A DNA stretch of 64,000 nucleotides. Origin: Ramlibacter agri (lineage in GTDB: Bacteria > Pseudomonadota > Gammaproteobacteria > Burkholderiales > Burkholderiaceae_C). The stretch is from positions 186,001 to 250,000 of the forward strand of contig NZ_JABBFX010000004.1 in NCBI RefSeq assembly GCF_012927085.1, read 5' to 3'. Positions 44,735 to 53,372 of this stretch are shown here, one piece after another. Positions within the stretch are counted from its first letter, which is position 1. The number at the start of each line of letters is the position of its first letter. A program made the translations under genes and the position numbers. The notes below the pieces were generated by a model. That model did not search any database. It was not told the origin of the DNA and saw nothing but the letters and a program-made list of their open reading frames with translations.

Positions 44735-45064
44735 TTACTTCTTCGTGGCGACCGTCTCGTCCTTCTTGTCCTCGGCGACGCGGTCCTTGCCCGGCGTCAC
44801 TTCGATCTTGGGGACGGTGATCGTGGATTCGTGCGAGTCCACGTGCACTTCCGGCACCTTGACGTCCTTTTCCGTGGTGGTCACGTCCACCTTCGGCGGG
44901 GTCACTTCGTACTTCGGCAGCGTGACGTCGCCGTCCTTGGTCTTGGACACTTCGTACTTCGGCATGTCGACGTTGCCTTCCTGGGTCTTGCGGACGTCGC
45001 AGCCCACCAGGGCCAGGGACGCAGCAGAAGCAAGGCAGGCAAGGACGATGGCGTGATTACGCAT
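44735..45064 (-). CDS. Repeat-containing putative lipoprotein
   Basis: A 109-residue lipoprotein with lipobox LVGC (Cys 22). The mature part is built of degenerate VxxPKYEV units: residues 32–39, 47–54, 68–75 (VKVPEVHV) and 82–89 (ITVPKIEV), in a Lys/Asp/Glu/Thr/Val-rich context. It is probably extended and beta-prone, in the periplasm or on a membrane. It has its own terminator. The family is not recognised; a similar role to small envelope stress proteins is only a guess. Confidence 0.75.
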   Translation of the reverse strand: MRNHAIVLACLASAASLALVGCDVRKTQEGNVDMPKYEVSKTKDGDVTLPKYEVTPPKVDVTTTEKDVKVPEVHVDSHESTITVPKIEVTPGKDRVAEDKKDETVATKK

Positions 45065-45184
45065 GGCTAGGCTCCCTTCGGTTTGTGTGAGCGAAGTATG
45101 GGAGCCCCGGCAAAGCCCGGCTGTCAGAGCCGGACGGCAAGGCCTGTCCGCCTGCGACGCCTCGGCCGTAGCCGAAAGCCTTGC

Positions 45185-47131
45185 TCAGGCGACGGCCTGG
45201 CCCGACAGGACCTGCGCCAGCTTGGCGTGCACCTCGGCCGGATCGGCCGGCTTCACCAGGTGGGCCAAGAAGCCGGCTTCCGCGGAACGCTGGCGGTCCT
45301 GCTCGCGGCCGTAGCCACTAAGTGCCAGCACCGGCAGCTGCTTGGACAGCGCGCGGCCGACGTCGATGCCGCTGCCATCGGGCAGGCCGAGGTCGGTGAG
45401 CACCGCGTCGAACACGCCGCTGCTCGCCACCCGCAGCGCGTCGGCGCAGGTGCCGACGTGCTCCACCACGTAGCCGTATTCCTCCAGGCACATGGCGAGC
45501 GCCACCGCCGCGTCCTCGTTGTCCTCCACCAGCAGCACCCGCTTGCGGTCGCTCGCGGGCGCCTCGCTGGCCGGCGACGCCGCCATGATGCTCGCGGTTC
45601 CGCCGGCGCCCGGCAGCATGATGGTGAAGGTGGCGCCGCTGCCGCGGCCCTCGCTGGAGGCGCGGATCAGGCCTTCGTGCTGCTGCATCAGCCCGTGGGC
45701 GATGGCCAGCCCCAGCCCGAGGCCGCCGTAGCTGCGCGCGACCTCGGCGTCCGCCTGCTCGAAGGGCCGGAAGATGCGCGGCAGCGCATCCGCCGCGATG
45801 CCGATGCCGGAGTCGCTGCAGTGCAGGCTGAACTGGCCGCCGGCATTGTCGCTGCGCAGGCGGATGCGCCCGCCCTGCGGCGTGAACTTGACGGCATTGC
45901 GGATGATGTTCCACAGCACCTGCTGCATGCGCGCCTGGTCGGCGTCCACGTGCGGGTCCGCGGCCTCCAGCGCCAGTTCCAGCGCGATCTGCTTGTCGCG
46001 GATCGAGTCGCCGACCATGGCGACAACCGCCCGTGCCAGCTGGTGCATGTCCACCCGGCCGCGCCGCAGGTTCACCTTGCCGGCGCTGATGGCGGTGAGG
46101 TCCAGCAGGTCGTCGATCAGCCGCGCCTCGAGCGCGACGTTGCGGCGGATCATGGGCAGCAGGTCGCGGTGGCGGTCGTCGACCTGGGCCACCTTCTCGA
46201 GCACGTGGACGGCGGTGGTGATGGGCGCGAGCGGCGTGCGCAGTTCGTGCGAGAGCACCGCCAGGAAGCGGTCCTTGGCCTGGTTGGCGCGGTCCGCTTC
46301 CTCCTTGGCCGCGCGCAGCGCCTCGGCCGCCAGGTGGCCCTCGGTGGCGTCGTGCACCAGCTTGCAGTAGCCGGCGGGCCGGCCTTCGTCGTCGTCCAGC
46401 GCGGTCAGCACGCCCTCGGCCCACAGGCGGCGGCCGTCCTTGGCCACCAGCCAGCGGTTGTCGGCGGCCTTGCCGAAGCTGCGGGCGCACTGCATCTCCT
46501 GCAGCAGCGCCTTGCGCGGTTGCGTCTCCGGCGGGAACAGCAGGGCGGCGGACTGGCCCAGCATCTCCTCGGAGTCGTAGCCGAAGATGGCGCTGGCGGC
46601 GCGGTTCCAGAATTCGACGCGGCCGGCATTGTCGATCAGCACCACGGCATATTCCTGCAGGCCGTCCACCACCTTGGCGAAGGTCATGTCGGCCTGGCGC
46701 AGCTGGCGTTCGGCCAGGTCGCGCGCGCGGCGGTCGTCCACCTCGCGCAGCGCCCGCCGCAGCACCGGAGCGAGCCGCGCCAGCCGCGCCTTGCTCACGT
46801 AGTCGGTGGCGCCGCGCTTCAGCAGTTCGACGGCGTTGTCCTCGCCGATCACGCCGGAGACGAACACGAAGGGCACTTCCGGCGCGAGCTGGTTGCGGTG
46901 CTCCAGCAGGTCGGCGCCGGTGAAGCCCGGCAGCTCGTAGTCGGACAGCACCACGTCCCAGCCGCCACTTTCCAGCGCCTGGATGAACGCGGCTTCCTCG
47001 CGCAGCACCTCCAGCCGCACGTTGGGATAGGTCTTCAGCAGCTGCACGCGCAGCAGTTCCACGTCCAGGCGCGAATCCTCGACCAGCAGGGCGCGCAGCA
47101 GCCGCCCGTCCACGCCTTCCGCTTCACTCAT
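45185..47131 (-). CDS. Hybrid histidine kinase in the phytochrome operon (REC–PAS–HK–REC)
   Basis: A 648-residue cytoplasmic hybrid kinase. Order: receiver (RALLVEDSRLDVELL, acceptor in VVLSDYELPGFTG), PAS (VLIDNAGRVEFWNRAASAIF), HisKA (LSHELRTPLAPITTAVHVLE), HATPase (DSGIGIAADALPRIF, GGLGLGLAIAHGL) and terminal receiver (RVLLVEDNEDAAVALAMC). It overlaps the upstream response-regulator gene by 8 bases, making it the last gene of the bphO–bphP operon. It may receive phosphate from, or act beside, the bacteriophytochrome. Confidence 0.92.
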   Translation of the reverse strand: MSEAEGVDGRLLRALLVEDSRLDVELLRVQLLKTYPNVRLEVLREEAAFIQALESGGWDVVLSDYELPGFTGADLLEHRNQLAPEVPFVFVSGVIGEDNAVELLKRGATDYVSKARLARLAPVLRRALREVDDRRARDLAERQLRQADMTFAKVVDGLQEYAVVLIDNAGRVEFWNRAASAIFGYDSEEMLGQSAALLFPPETQPRKALLQEMQCARSFGKAADNRWLVAKDGRRLWAEGVLTALDDDEGRPAGYCKLVHDATEGHLAAEALRAAKEEADRANQAKDRFLAVLSHELRTPLAPITTAVHVLEKVAQVDDRHRDLLPMIRRNVALEARLIDDLLDLTAISAGKVNLRRGRVDMHQLARAVVAMVGDSIRDKQIALELALEAADPHVDADQARMQQVLWNIIRNAVKFTPQGGRIRLRSDNAGGQFSLHCSDSGIGIAADALPRIFRPFEQADAEVARSYGGLGLGLAIAHGLMQQHEGLIRASSEGRGSGATFTIMLPGAGGTASIMAASPASEAPASDRKRVLLVEDNEDAAVALAMCLEEYGYVVEHVGTCADALRVASSGVFDAVLTDLGLPDGSGIDVGRALSKQLPVLALSGYGREQDRQRSAEAGFLAHLVKPADPAEVHAKLAQVLSGQAVA

Positions 47132-47585
47132 GCCGCCGCCTCGTCGTCTTCAACGATCCGGGCGGCGGCTCGTTCAGCACCGCCCAGAAGATGCCGAGGT
47201 CTGCGATCGCCTCGACGAACTGCTTGAACTCCACCGGCTTCACCACGTAGGCGTTCACGCCCAGCTGGTAGCTGCGCAGCACGTCGGTCTCCTCGTGCGA
47301 GGAGGTCAGCATGACCACCGGGATGCTGCGCAAGCCCTCGGTCGCGCGCACCGACTGCAGCACTTCGAGCCCGTTCACCTTGGGCAGCTTCAGGTCCAGC
47401 AGGACGACGGCGGGGTTGCCCTCGGCGCGGTCCGTGTGCTCGCCGTTGCGTTGCAGGTAGTCGAGGGCGGCCTCGCCGTCGCGCACGATGATCACTTCGT
47501 TGGCGAGCTGGCTGCGTTCCAGGGCGACGAGCGTGAGTTCGAGGTCGCGGGGGTCGTCTTCGACGAGCAGGATGGGTTTCAGCAT
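47124..47585 (-). CDS. Single-domain response regulator (Rcp1-like)
   Basis: A 153-residue free-standing receiver, like the Rcp1-type partners of bacterial phytochromes. The acidic pocket (ILLVEDDPRDLELTLVAL), acceptor Asp (VVLLDLKLPKVNGLEV), Thr/Ser (VVMLTSSHEE) and Lys (YVVKPVEFKQF) are all present. The ATG overlaps the bphP stop by one base (TGATG), and the next kinase overlaps its end by 8 bases. It is the likely phosphate acceptor of BphP. Confidence 0.92.
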   Translation of the reverse strand: MLKPILLVEDDPRDLELTLVALERSQLANEVIIVRDGEAALDYLQRNGEHTDRAEGNPAVVLLDLKLPKVNGLEVLQSVRATEGLRSIPVVMLTSSHEETDVLRSYQLGVNAYVVKPVEFKQFVEAIADLGIFWAVLNEPPPGSLKTTRRRHE

Positions 47586-49777
47586 CAGGAGGACTCCACG
47601 GGGCGGGAGGGGGCAGGAGGCAGGACGAAGCCGAAGGTGGCGCCGCGCTCGGGTTCGCCGCGCGCCCACACCGTGCCGCCATGGCGCTCGACGATGCGCT
47701 TGACGTTGGCCAGGCCGATGCCGGTGCCGTCGAAATCCTCGGCGCGGTGCAGGCGCTGGAACACGCCGAACAGCTTGCCGACGTACTTCATGGGAAAGCC
47801 CACGCCGTTGTCCGTGATCTCCAGGCCCGGCCCCAGCGGGGTGGCGGTGGCCGCCACGACGATCCGCGCGGGGTCGCGGCCGCGCGTGTATTTCACGGCG
47901 TTGGCCAGCAGGTTGCGCACCGCCACCTGCAGCAGCAGAGGGTCGGCCCACAGGCAGGGCAGCGGCCCGCGGATCTCCCACTCGATGAGGCGGCCGCGCT
48001 CGCCGTGCTTCAGTTCCTCGACGAGGTCTTCCACCAGCGCGCCGGCGTCGACCGGCCCGGGCTTCAGGCCCGAGCGGCCCATGCGCGAGAAATCGAGCAG
48101 CGCGTCGACCAGCTGGCCGGCATACGACGCGGCGTCCTTCACGTGCTGCAGGTAGCGGTGCGAGCGCTCGTCCAGCTTGTCCGCGTTGTCCTCCAGCACC
48201 AGGTCGACGTAGCCCGCGATATGGCGCATCGGCGCGCGCAGGTCGTGCGACACCGTGTAGCTGAAAGCCTCCAGCTCCTTGTTGACGCGGCCCAGCTCGA
48301 TGGCATGGCCCGCCATTTCCTCGGCGCGGCGCAGCACCAGCGCGATCAGCGCCTGCCGCAGCTCGCTGACGGCCGCCTGTTGCGCCTGCAGCCAGGGCGC
48401 GGAGCGGCCGCGCACCAGTTCCTGCCAGCCGTCGAAGCTGTGGCGCGGGTGGATGCGTCCGCTGGAGGGCAAGGTCTTGCGCGGGTCGCCGGCCCACTGG
48501 ATCGCCTGCACCAGCTCGGGCCGGAACCACAGCACCACGTGGCGGTGCACCTGCGAGATCGAGACGGCCAGCACGCCGGCGCAATGCGGCAGCAGCGCCT
48601 CGCCTCCGGGCCAGGCCTCGGGCAGGCGGTCGGTGCAGAACAGGTCCTCGCCGCGGCCGACGATCCAGTGCGCGAGCTCGCGCACCTGCTCCGGCGGCGG
48701 CGTCTTGCCGATCGTCCAGCAGATGTCGTTCAGCACCACGGCGGCGCCGGTGGCGTCGGTGAGTTCGTGCAGCGCCAGGGCGGGGCTCACCAGCTTCTGC
48801 AAGGTGCCGTCGGTCTCGGCCATCAGCGCCACCAGCGTCAGCACGCGCTGGTGCAACGCCAGCCGCTGTGCGACTTCCGTGTTGTCCTCCAGCGCCTGCA
48901 CCTGCAGCGACAGCAGGCGGCCCAGGTGCTCGCAGGCCACGCGGGCCTGGAAGGTCAGGGACTTCGGCTGGTGGTCGTGGCAGGAGATCAGGCCCCACAG
49001 CCGTCCGCGCGAGACGATGGACACCGACATGGACGCCGGCGTGCCCATGTTGCGCATGTATTCCAGGTGCACCGGCGACACGCTGCGCAGGGACGCGAAG
49101 CTCAGGTCCAGCGCCGCGGGACTGCGCGCGCCCTCCGCCGGCACCAGGGGCACCGGGTCGTAGTTGGCGTCCGGGATCACGCGGATGTGGTTCACGCGAT
49201 AGAGCTCGCGCGCCTGGGCCGGCACGTCGCTGGCCGGGAAGCGATGGCCGGCATAGGAGTCGTAGCCCGGGTCCGCGCGTTCGGCCAGCACCTCGCCGTG
49301 GCCGTCGGCGTCGAAGCGGTAGACCAGGCAGCGGCCGTAGCCCGTGAGTCGCTTCATCTCGCGCGCCACCGCCTGGCACAGCGCCGTGAGCGAGTCGGCC
49401 TGCGTGAGCAGGGGCAGCACTTCGTGCGCGACTGCGTACATGGGCGCGTGCATCGTGGCCACCGGGCCGCCGGGCTCGTATTCGAGGATGACGCAATCGC
49501 CCTGGCGGTGCGCCGTGGCGTCGTGCGTGCGGCCCGCCAGCGGCAGGCTGCCGATCCAGGCCGGACCGGTGCCGGGCGCGAGCCGGGCGTGGTCTGCCGG
49601 CAGCAGCGCGAGGGCCTCGCGTACTTCCCGCTCGCTGCCCCAGTTGGCGCTGTAGGCCAGGAGCTCGCCGCTGGCGGCGTCCAGCACCGTCATGCGGCCG
49701 TGGGGCTGGATCGCGCCGGGCGTGCGGATCGGTTCGGCGGCGCACTGCGCCAGGTCAGGCAAGGGCAGTGCGCTCAT
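47585..49777 (-). CDS. bphP: Bacteriophytochrome (red/far-red light sensor kinase)
   Basis: A 730-residue bacteriophytochrome with PAS–GAF–PHY–HisKA–HATPase layout. The biliverdin-binding Cys is at residue 12 in LAQCAAEPIRTPGAIQPHG. The GAF signature HRFPASDVPAQARELYRVNH and the LISCHDHQPKSL His motif match the chromophore pocket. PHY is around residues 320–500. The kinase region has SYTVSHDLRAPMRHIAGY, DNGVGFPMKYVG and GTGIGLANVKRIV. The heme oxygenase gene overlaps its start by 23 bases, supplying the biliverdin. No membrane segment is present. Confidence 0.96.
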   Translation of the reverse strand: MSALPLPDLAQCAAEPIRTPGAIQPHGRMTVLDAASGELLAYSANWGSEREVREALALLPADHARLAPGTGPAWIGSLPLAGRTHDATAHRQGDCVILEYEPGGPVATMHAPMYAVAHEVLPLLTQADSLTALCQAVAREMKRLTGYGRCLVYRFDADGHGEVLAERADPGYDSYAGHRFPASDVPAQARELYRVNHIRVIPDANYDPVPLVPAEGARSPAALDLSFASLRSVSPVHLEYMRNMGTPASMSVSIVSRGRLWGLISCHDHQPKSLTFQARVACEHLGRLLSLQVQALEDNTEVAQRLALHQRVLTLVALMAETDGTLQKLVSPALALHELTDATGAAVVLNDICWTIGKTPPPEQVRELAHWIVGRGEDLFCTDRLPEAWPGGEALLPHCAGVLAVSISQVHRHVVLWFRPELVQAIQWAGDPRKTLPSSGRIHPRHSFDGWQELVRGRSAPWLQAQQAAVSELRQALIALVLRRAEEMAGHAIELGRVNKELEAFSYTVSHDLRAPMRHIAGYVDLVLEDNADKLDERSHRYLQHVKDAASYAGQLVDALLDFSRMGRSGLKPGPVDAGALVEDLVEELKHGERGRLIEWEIRGPLPCLWADPLLLQVAVRNLLANAVKYTRGRDPARIVVAATATPLGPGLEITDNGVGFPMKYVGKLFGVFQRLHRAEDFDGTGIGLANVKRIVERHGGTVWARGEPERGATFGFVLPPAPSRPVESS

Positions 49778-50411
49778 TCAGGTGGTTTTCCAGCAGGGAG
49801 GCGAGGTTGTCGAAGGTCTGGCAGGCGGCATCGCACGCGGCCTCGACCCATGCGGATTCCGTCACTTCGGCCTGCAGGTGGTCGCGGAACTCCTGCCACA
49901 TGCCCTGCGTGTCGGCCCCCCAGCCATGGAAATAGCTGCTGGCGGCTTGCAGGCCGGTCTGCGCCAGCGCCCGCGTGATCACCTGGCCGCCGAGGGCCGA
50001 GCCCTCCAGCACGTAGACCGAGCCCCAGGCCGCGGCGGCGTTCGGCAGTTGCAGCGCGAGCTGCGCGGGCGGCAGCGGACGCAGCCCAAGTTGCTGCAGA
50101 TCACCTTGCAGGAAGGTGCGGCGCGAGCGTTCCCACAGCCACGGGTGCCAGGCCGCGGGCAGGGCGGCCGCGACCGCTTCCTCCCAGGGACCCAGGAAGG
50201 CATCCAGCACCTGCAGCACCCGCCCGTAGTGCGCGCGCTCGCGCAGCCGGCGCAGGTCCATGAGGCGGTCGACCCGCTGGTGCCGCTCGCGGGTGGCGGC
50301 TCGCAGTGCGGTAAGCGCGCCGTCGGGACGCGGGGGCTCGTGGAGGTCGGCGGGATGGTTCAATGTTCGGCGTGTCGCGGCGCGCGAAAGGGCGGCGCCA
50401 AGGCAGCGCAC
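49755..50411 (-). CDS. bphO: Biliverdin-producing heme oxygenase
   Basis: A ~218-residue heme oxygenase that opens heme to biliverdin for BphP. The proximal His lies in LRAATRERHQRVDRLMDL, and the distal helix has WGSVYVLEGSALGGQVI. A C-terminal FDNLASLLENHLN ends the protein. The start is uncertain: GTG 50411 is the longest, TTG 50363 would begin nearer the usual family N-terminus. It is the first gene of a four-gene coupled operon, 28 bases (or 76) after a GTCCTAC motif. Confidence 0.92.
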   Translation of the reverse strand: MRCLGAALSRAATRRTLNHPADLHEPPRPDGALTALRAATRERHQRVDRLMDLRRLRERAHYGRVLQVLDAFLGPWEEAVAAALPAAWHPWLWERSRRTFLQGDLQQLGLRPLPPAQLALQLPNAAAAWGSVYVLEGSALGGQVITRALAQTGLQAASSYFHGWGADTQGMWQEFRDHLQAEVTESAWVEAACDAACQTFDNLASLLENHLNERTALA

Positions 50412-50439
50412 ATCCTGTCATCGCCGTTGCCGCCGGTGT

Positions 50440-50446
50440 GTAGGAC
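50440..50446 (-). promoter_or_regulatory. GTCCTAC motif before bphO
   Basis: The plus strand reads GTAGGAC, so the minus strand reads GTCCTAC towards bphO, 28 bases before GTG 50411. No convincing -35 box was seen at a normal distance. Confidence 0.4.
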
Positions 50447-50514
50447 AACATCCAGTGCTCGTGCCGAGGCACGCACAGCATATGTGCGTAACCTGTGCGC
50501 GTTGGTCGCTGCGC

Positions 50515-50697
50515 TCAGGCCTCCGGATCGTCCTTGGCCGGGCGGGCCGGCAACCGGCGACGGTCTTCCATGCGCTGCAGCATCTCGAGCGCGCTGGCCG
50601 ACCCCTCGCCGCTATGGCGTTCGAGTGGCGCCATCGGCTTGCTTTCCTGCTGCTTCTTGCGCGCCGGCTTGGCGCCTCGCGGGCTGCGTTTCGCCAC
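50515..50697 (-). CDS. Small basic hypothetical protein
   Basis: A 60-residue Lys/Arg-rich protein (KRSPRGAKPARKKQQESK near the N-terminus, then an amphipathic SALEMLQRMEDRRRL). GTG 50697 is preferred because GGGGA lies 5 bases upstream; ATG 50712 has no ribosome site. Family unknown. Two other very small charged genes lie in this region, and a GTCCTAC motif precedes it by 73 bases. Confidence 0.5.
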   Translation of the reverse strand: MAKRSPRGAKPARKKQQESKPMAPLERHSGEGSASALEMLQRMEDRRRLPARPAKDDPEA

Positions 50698-50770
50698 GGC
50701 TTCCCCTTGCATGTGAATCCAGTGTGAAGGCTGGGCCAGCAATGGCTGTCAGCGCGTCCGAGACCGGCGC

Positions 50771-50777
50771 GTAGGAC
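50771..50777 (-). promoter_or_regulatory. GTCCTAC motif before the small basic gene
   Basis: The minus strand reads GTCCTAC, preceded by GGTTCCC, pointing to the small basic gene that starts 73 bases away. Confidence 0.4.
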
Positions 50778-50833
50778 GGGAACCGACACGCTGCAACGCG
50801 GGGCCGCTAGGATGACTGGATCGGAGGTGGAAG

Positions 50834-51574
50834 ATGGAGCAATCGAAGCAGGAAGCGGAAGCGCTGTTCCAGGTGCCAGCGCTGCGGGCGTTGCGCGCGG
50901 ACCTGGCGCTGGCACTGCGCGCGGCCGCGCACCATGGCCTGGGCGAAGGCGTGTGCAACCATTTCAGCGTGGCGGTGCCGGGACATCCGGACTGGTTCCT
51001 GCTCAACCCGCGCGGCCTGCACTGGGGCGAGGTGCAGGGCCACGACATCGTCCTCGTGGACAGCGCGGGCCAGCCGCTGGCCGGCGCGCATCCGGTGGAA
51101 CCGACGGCGATGTACATCCATGCGGCCGTGCACCGCATCGCGGGCCAGGCGTGCGTGATGCACACCCACATGCCGTATGCGACCGCGCTGACCCTGACCG
51201 ACCTGCGCGCGCTCGACACCACGCTGTCGCAGAACGCGATGCGCTTCCACGGGCGTATCGCGGTCGACGCGGCGTACAACGGCCTCGCGCTGGACGCGAG
51301 CGAAGGCGAGCGCATTGCCCGCGCGATGCAGGGCGCGGACGTGGCCTTCCTCGGCAACCATGGCGTGATCGTGTGCGGCGCACACATCGCCCACGCCTTC
51401 GACGACCTGTACTACCTGGAGCGCGCCTGCATGGCGCAGGTGATCGCGATGTCGACGGGGCGTCCCCTGCAGCCGGTGCCGGCGGAACTCGCGGCACGCG
51501 TGGCCGCGCAGACGCTGGGCGAGCGGCTGCAGTCGGAGCTGTTCTTCGAGAGCCTGCGGCGGATGGTGCGCTAG
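50834..51574 (+). CDS. Class II aldolase/adducin family protein
   Basis: A 246-residue class II aldolase-fold protein. The N-terminal GLGEGVCNHFSVAVPG, the zinc-binding HTHMPYATALTL pair and a later FLGNHGVIVCG with IAHAFDDLYY are typical of this group (fuculose aldolase-like or decarboxylase-like). The substrate is unknown. GGAGGT lies 5 bases before the ATG. It is a single gene, convergent with the response-regulator gene, the two stops overlapping by 4 bases. Confidence 0.87.
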   Translation: MEQSKQEAEALFQVPALRALRADLALALRAAAHHGLGEGVCNHFSVAVPGHPDWFLLNPRGLHWGEVQGHDIVLVDSAGQPLAGAHPVEPTAMYIHAAVHRIAGQACVMHTHMPYATALTLTDLRALDTTLSQNAMRFHGRIAVDAAYNGLALDASEGERIARAMQGADVAFLGNHGVIVCGAHIAHAFDDLYYLERACMAQVIAMSTGRPLQPVPAELAARVAAQTLGERLQSELFFESLRRMVR

Positions 51575-51963
51575 GAAACGGGCTGGGCCGAGGGCGGCGA
51601 CAACGCCGCGCAGTAATCGGCGAAGGCGCGCAGCTCCGTGTTCTTGTCGAACGCGGCGTCGGCGCCGAGGCGCATGCAGTGCGCGCGGATGCCGGGGCTG
51701 ACGAAGTTGCTGAAGACGACGACCTTGCCTTCGGGCGAGGTGCGGCGGCAACGGCTGATCACGCCCATGCCGCTGCCCTGGTCAAGCACCAGGTCGACGA
51801 TGGCCAGGTCCCAGCGCCCGCAATTCTGCTCCAGCCACGCCAGCGCTTCCGCCTCGGTGGCAATCGTGGCGGCCAGTTGGAAATCGCCCAGGCCCTGGAG
51901 CATCTGCGCCATCGCGCTCTGGATGTTCTTCAGGTCCTCGATCAGCAGCACCTCGACCGGCAA
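51571..51963 (-). CDS. Single-domain response regulator
   Basis: A 130-residue receiver with acidic pocket (VEVLLIEDLKNIQSAMAQM), acceptor Asp in LAIVDLVLDQGSGMG, Ser/Thr in KVVVFSNFVS and Lys in DAAFDKNTELRAF. No output domain is attached. TTG 51963 is chosen because GGGAGG lies 6 bases upstream; TTG 51969 is too close to that site. A GTCCTAC motif lies 85 bases before the start. Confidence 0.88.
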   Translation of the reverse strand: MPVEVLLIEDLKNIQSAMAQMLQGLGDFQLAATIATEAEALAWLEQNCGRWDLAIVDLVLDQGSGMGVISRCRRTSPEGKVVVFSNFVSPGIRAHCMRLGADAAFDKNTELRAFADYCAALSPPSAQPVS

Positions 51964-52048
51964 ACGCAACCTCCCGCCATGAGCGCGCGCAATGGCGACG
52001 CGCCATCACATTCGAAGGCGAAGCCTAGTCCCGTGTTGCGCCTTTTGG

Positions 52049-52055
52049 CGTAGGA
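52049..52055 (-). promoter_or_regulatory. GTCCTAC motif before the response regulator
   Basis: The minus strand reads GTCCTAC after GGTTCT, with TTGAAC about 18 bases upstream. The regulator gene starts 85 bases downstream. Confidence 0.4.
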
Positions 52056-52075
52056 CAGAACCCTATGTTGAGCGT

Positions 52076-52342
52076 TCAAGCTGCCGCGGGCGCGGCCAGC
52101 GGCACCACGCCCGGGCCGCGTTGCAGGCTGGCCAGGGTGAAGGCGGCGGGCTCCAGCGCGTAGAGCAGGGCGCGCCGGTGTTCGGTGGTGACGAAGCTCT
52201 CGCCGGCGGTCAGGATGACGTCGCGCGGATCGTGGTCCAGCGTCAGCCACAAGGTGCCGGCCGTGCAGCGCACCTGCACGGCGCTGGCATCGGGGATGCT
52301 GAAGACGGTGCGGTGCGCGAACTGGCGGGTGAGGCTGTCCAT
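52076..52342 (-). CDS. DUF2917 protein
   Basis: An 88-residue cupin-like protein with VQVRCTAGTLWLTLDHDPRD and AGESFVTTEHRRALLYALEP, the DUF2917 pattern. The function is unknown. DUF2917 genes commonly sit next to a GcvA-type LysR regulator, as here, divergent across 70 bases with a candidate promoter between. ATG 52342 is chosen; the longer frame is antisense to the LysR gene. Confidence 0.85.
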   Translation of the reverse strand: MDSLTRQFAHRTVFSIPDASAVQVRCTAGTLWLTLDHDPRDVILTAGESFVTTEHRRALLYALEPAAFTLASLQRGPGVVPLAAPAAA

Positions 52343-52350
52343 GGCGGTCC

Positions 52351-52378
52351 TTGCATGCGTGCTGCGAATCAATATACT
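52351..52378 (+). promoter_or_regulatory. Candidate sigma-70 promoter of the LysR–SRPBCC unit
   Basis: TTGCAT (52351–52356), a 16-base spacer and TATACT (52373–52378) make a good promoter 34 bases before the LysR ATG. Confidence 0.55.
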
Positions 52379-52412
52379 GGCCGCATCCCTCCTCTTGAAA
52401 CGGTGGATTTGC

Positions 52413-53372
52413 ATGGGTCGCATGCAAACAGGGAATGCGAAGGCGGAGCCGCCGCCGCGCTCGCAGCAGCTCCGGCTGGACCTGCTGCCGGCCTTCGAGG
52501 CGGCCGCGCGGCAACTGAGCTTCACCCGGGCCGGGGCGGAGCTGTTCCTCACCCAGTCGGCGGTCAGCCGCCAGATCCAGCAGCTGGAAGACAGCGTGGG
52601 CGCCGCGCTGTTCGAAAGGCGCCATCGCGCGCTGGCCCTCACGCCGGCCGGGCGCATCCTGCAGCGGGCGGTGGAAGACAGCCTGGAACGGCTGCGCGAC
52701 GCCGCCGCCCGCATCCGCTCGACCGACCGCGCCCGCCACGTCGCCGTCACCTGCACCACGGGCTTCGCGTCCTTCTGGCTGATCCCGCGGCTGGCCCGCT
52801 TCACGGCGGCGCATCCCGAGGTGGACGTGCGCATCTCGGCGACCCAGGACCTCGTCGACCTGGAACGCAGCAGCCTCGACCTGGCGGTGCGCTTCGTGCC
52901 TACCGCGCAGGGCCGCGGGCCGGTGCTGTTCGAGGAGGAAGTCCAGCCCATGTGCTCGCCGCAGCTGCTGCGCGATCCGGCGCGGCCGCTGGCGACGCCG
53001 TCCGACCTGGCGCGGCACACCCTGCTGTCGGTGGAGATGCGCGACGAGCCGCTGACGGTGGACTGGGAACCCTGGCTGCAGCTGATGGGGCTGCGCGACG
53101 TGCAGATGGCCCACACGATGCGCTTCACGCAGTACAGCGAGGCGGTGGCAGCGGCGGTGGCCGGCCACGGCATCGTCATCGGCCGGCTGCCGCTGCTGGC
53201 CGACCTGGTGCGGCAGAAGAAGCTGGTCGCGCCCTTCCGCAGCCCGGCGTCCTCGCGCCGCGGCTACTACGTGCTCCTGGCGCCGCACGCGGCGCACAAC
53301 CCCGATGCCCATGCCTTCGCCGACTGGCTGCAGGCCGAAGCCGCATCGGTCCCGCAGAAAAGGAGGGCCTGA
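52413..53372 (+). CDS. LysR family regulator (GcvA-like)
   Basis: A 319-residue LysR regulator. The winged helix has LLPAFEAAARQLSFTRAGAE and LTQSAVSRQIQQLEDSVGAA; the effector domain follows with the GcvA-like TGFASFWLIPRLARFTAAHP. It is coupled to the downstream SRPBCC gene (TGATG) and divergent from DUF2917, which it probably controls. ATG 52422 is an alternative start. Confidence 0.9.
   Translation: MGRMQTGNAKAEPPPRSQQLRLDLLPAFEAAARQLSFTRAGAELFLTQSAVSRQIQQLEDSVGAALFERRHRALALTPAGRILQRAVEDSLERLRDAAARIRSTDRARHVAVTCTTGFASFWLIPRLARFTAAHPEVDVRISATQDLVDLERSSLDLAVRFVPTAQGRGPVLFEEEVQPMCSPQLLRDPARPLATPSDLARHTLLSVEMRDEPLTVDWEPWLQLMGLRDVQMAHTMRFTQYSEAVAAAVAGHGIVIGRLPLLADLVRQKKLVAPFRSPASSRRGYYVLLAPHAAHNPDAHAFADWLQAEAASVPQKRRA

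Noticed and set aside
50260..50727. Plus-strand frame over bphO and the small basic gene
   Set aside because: No ribosome site or domain; bphO on the other strand is well supported.
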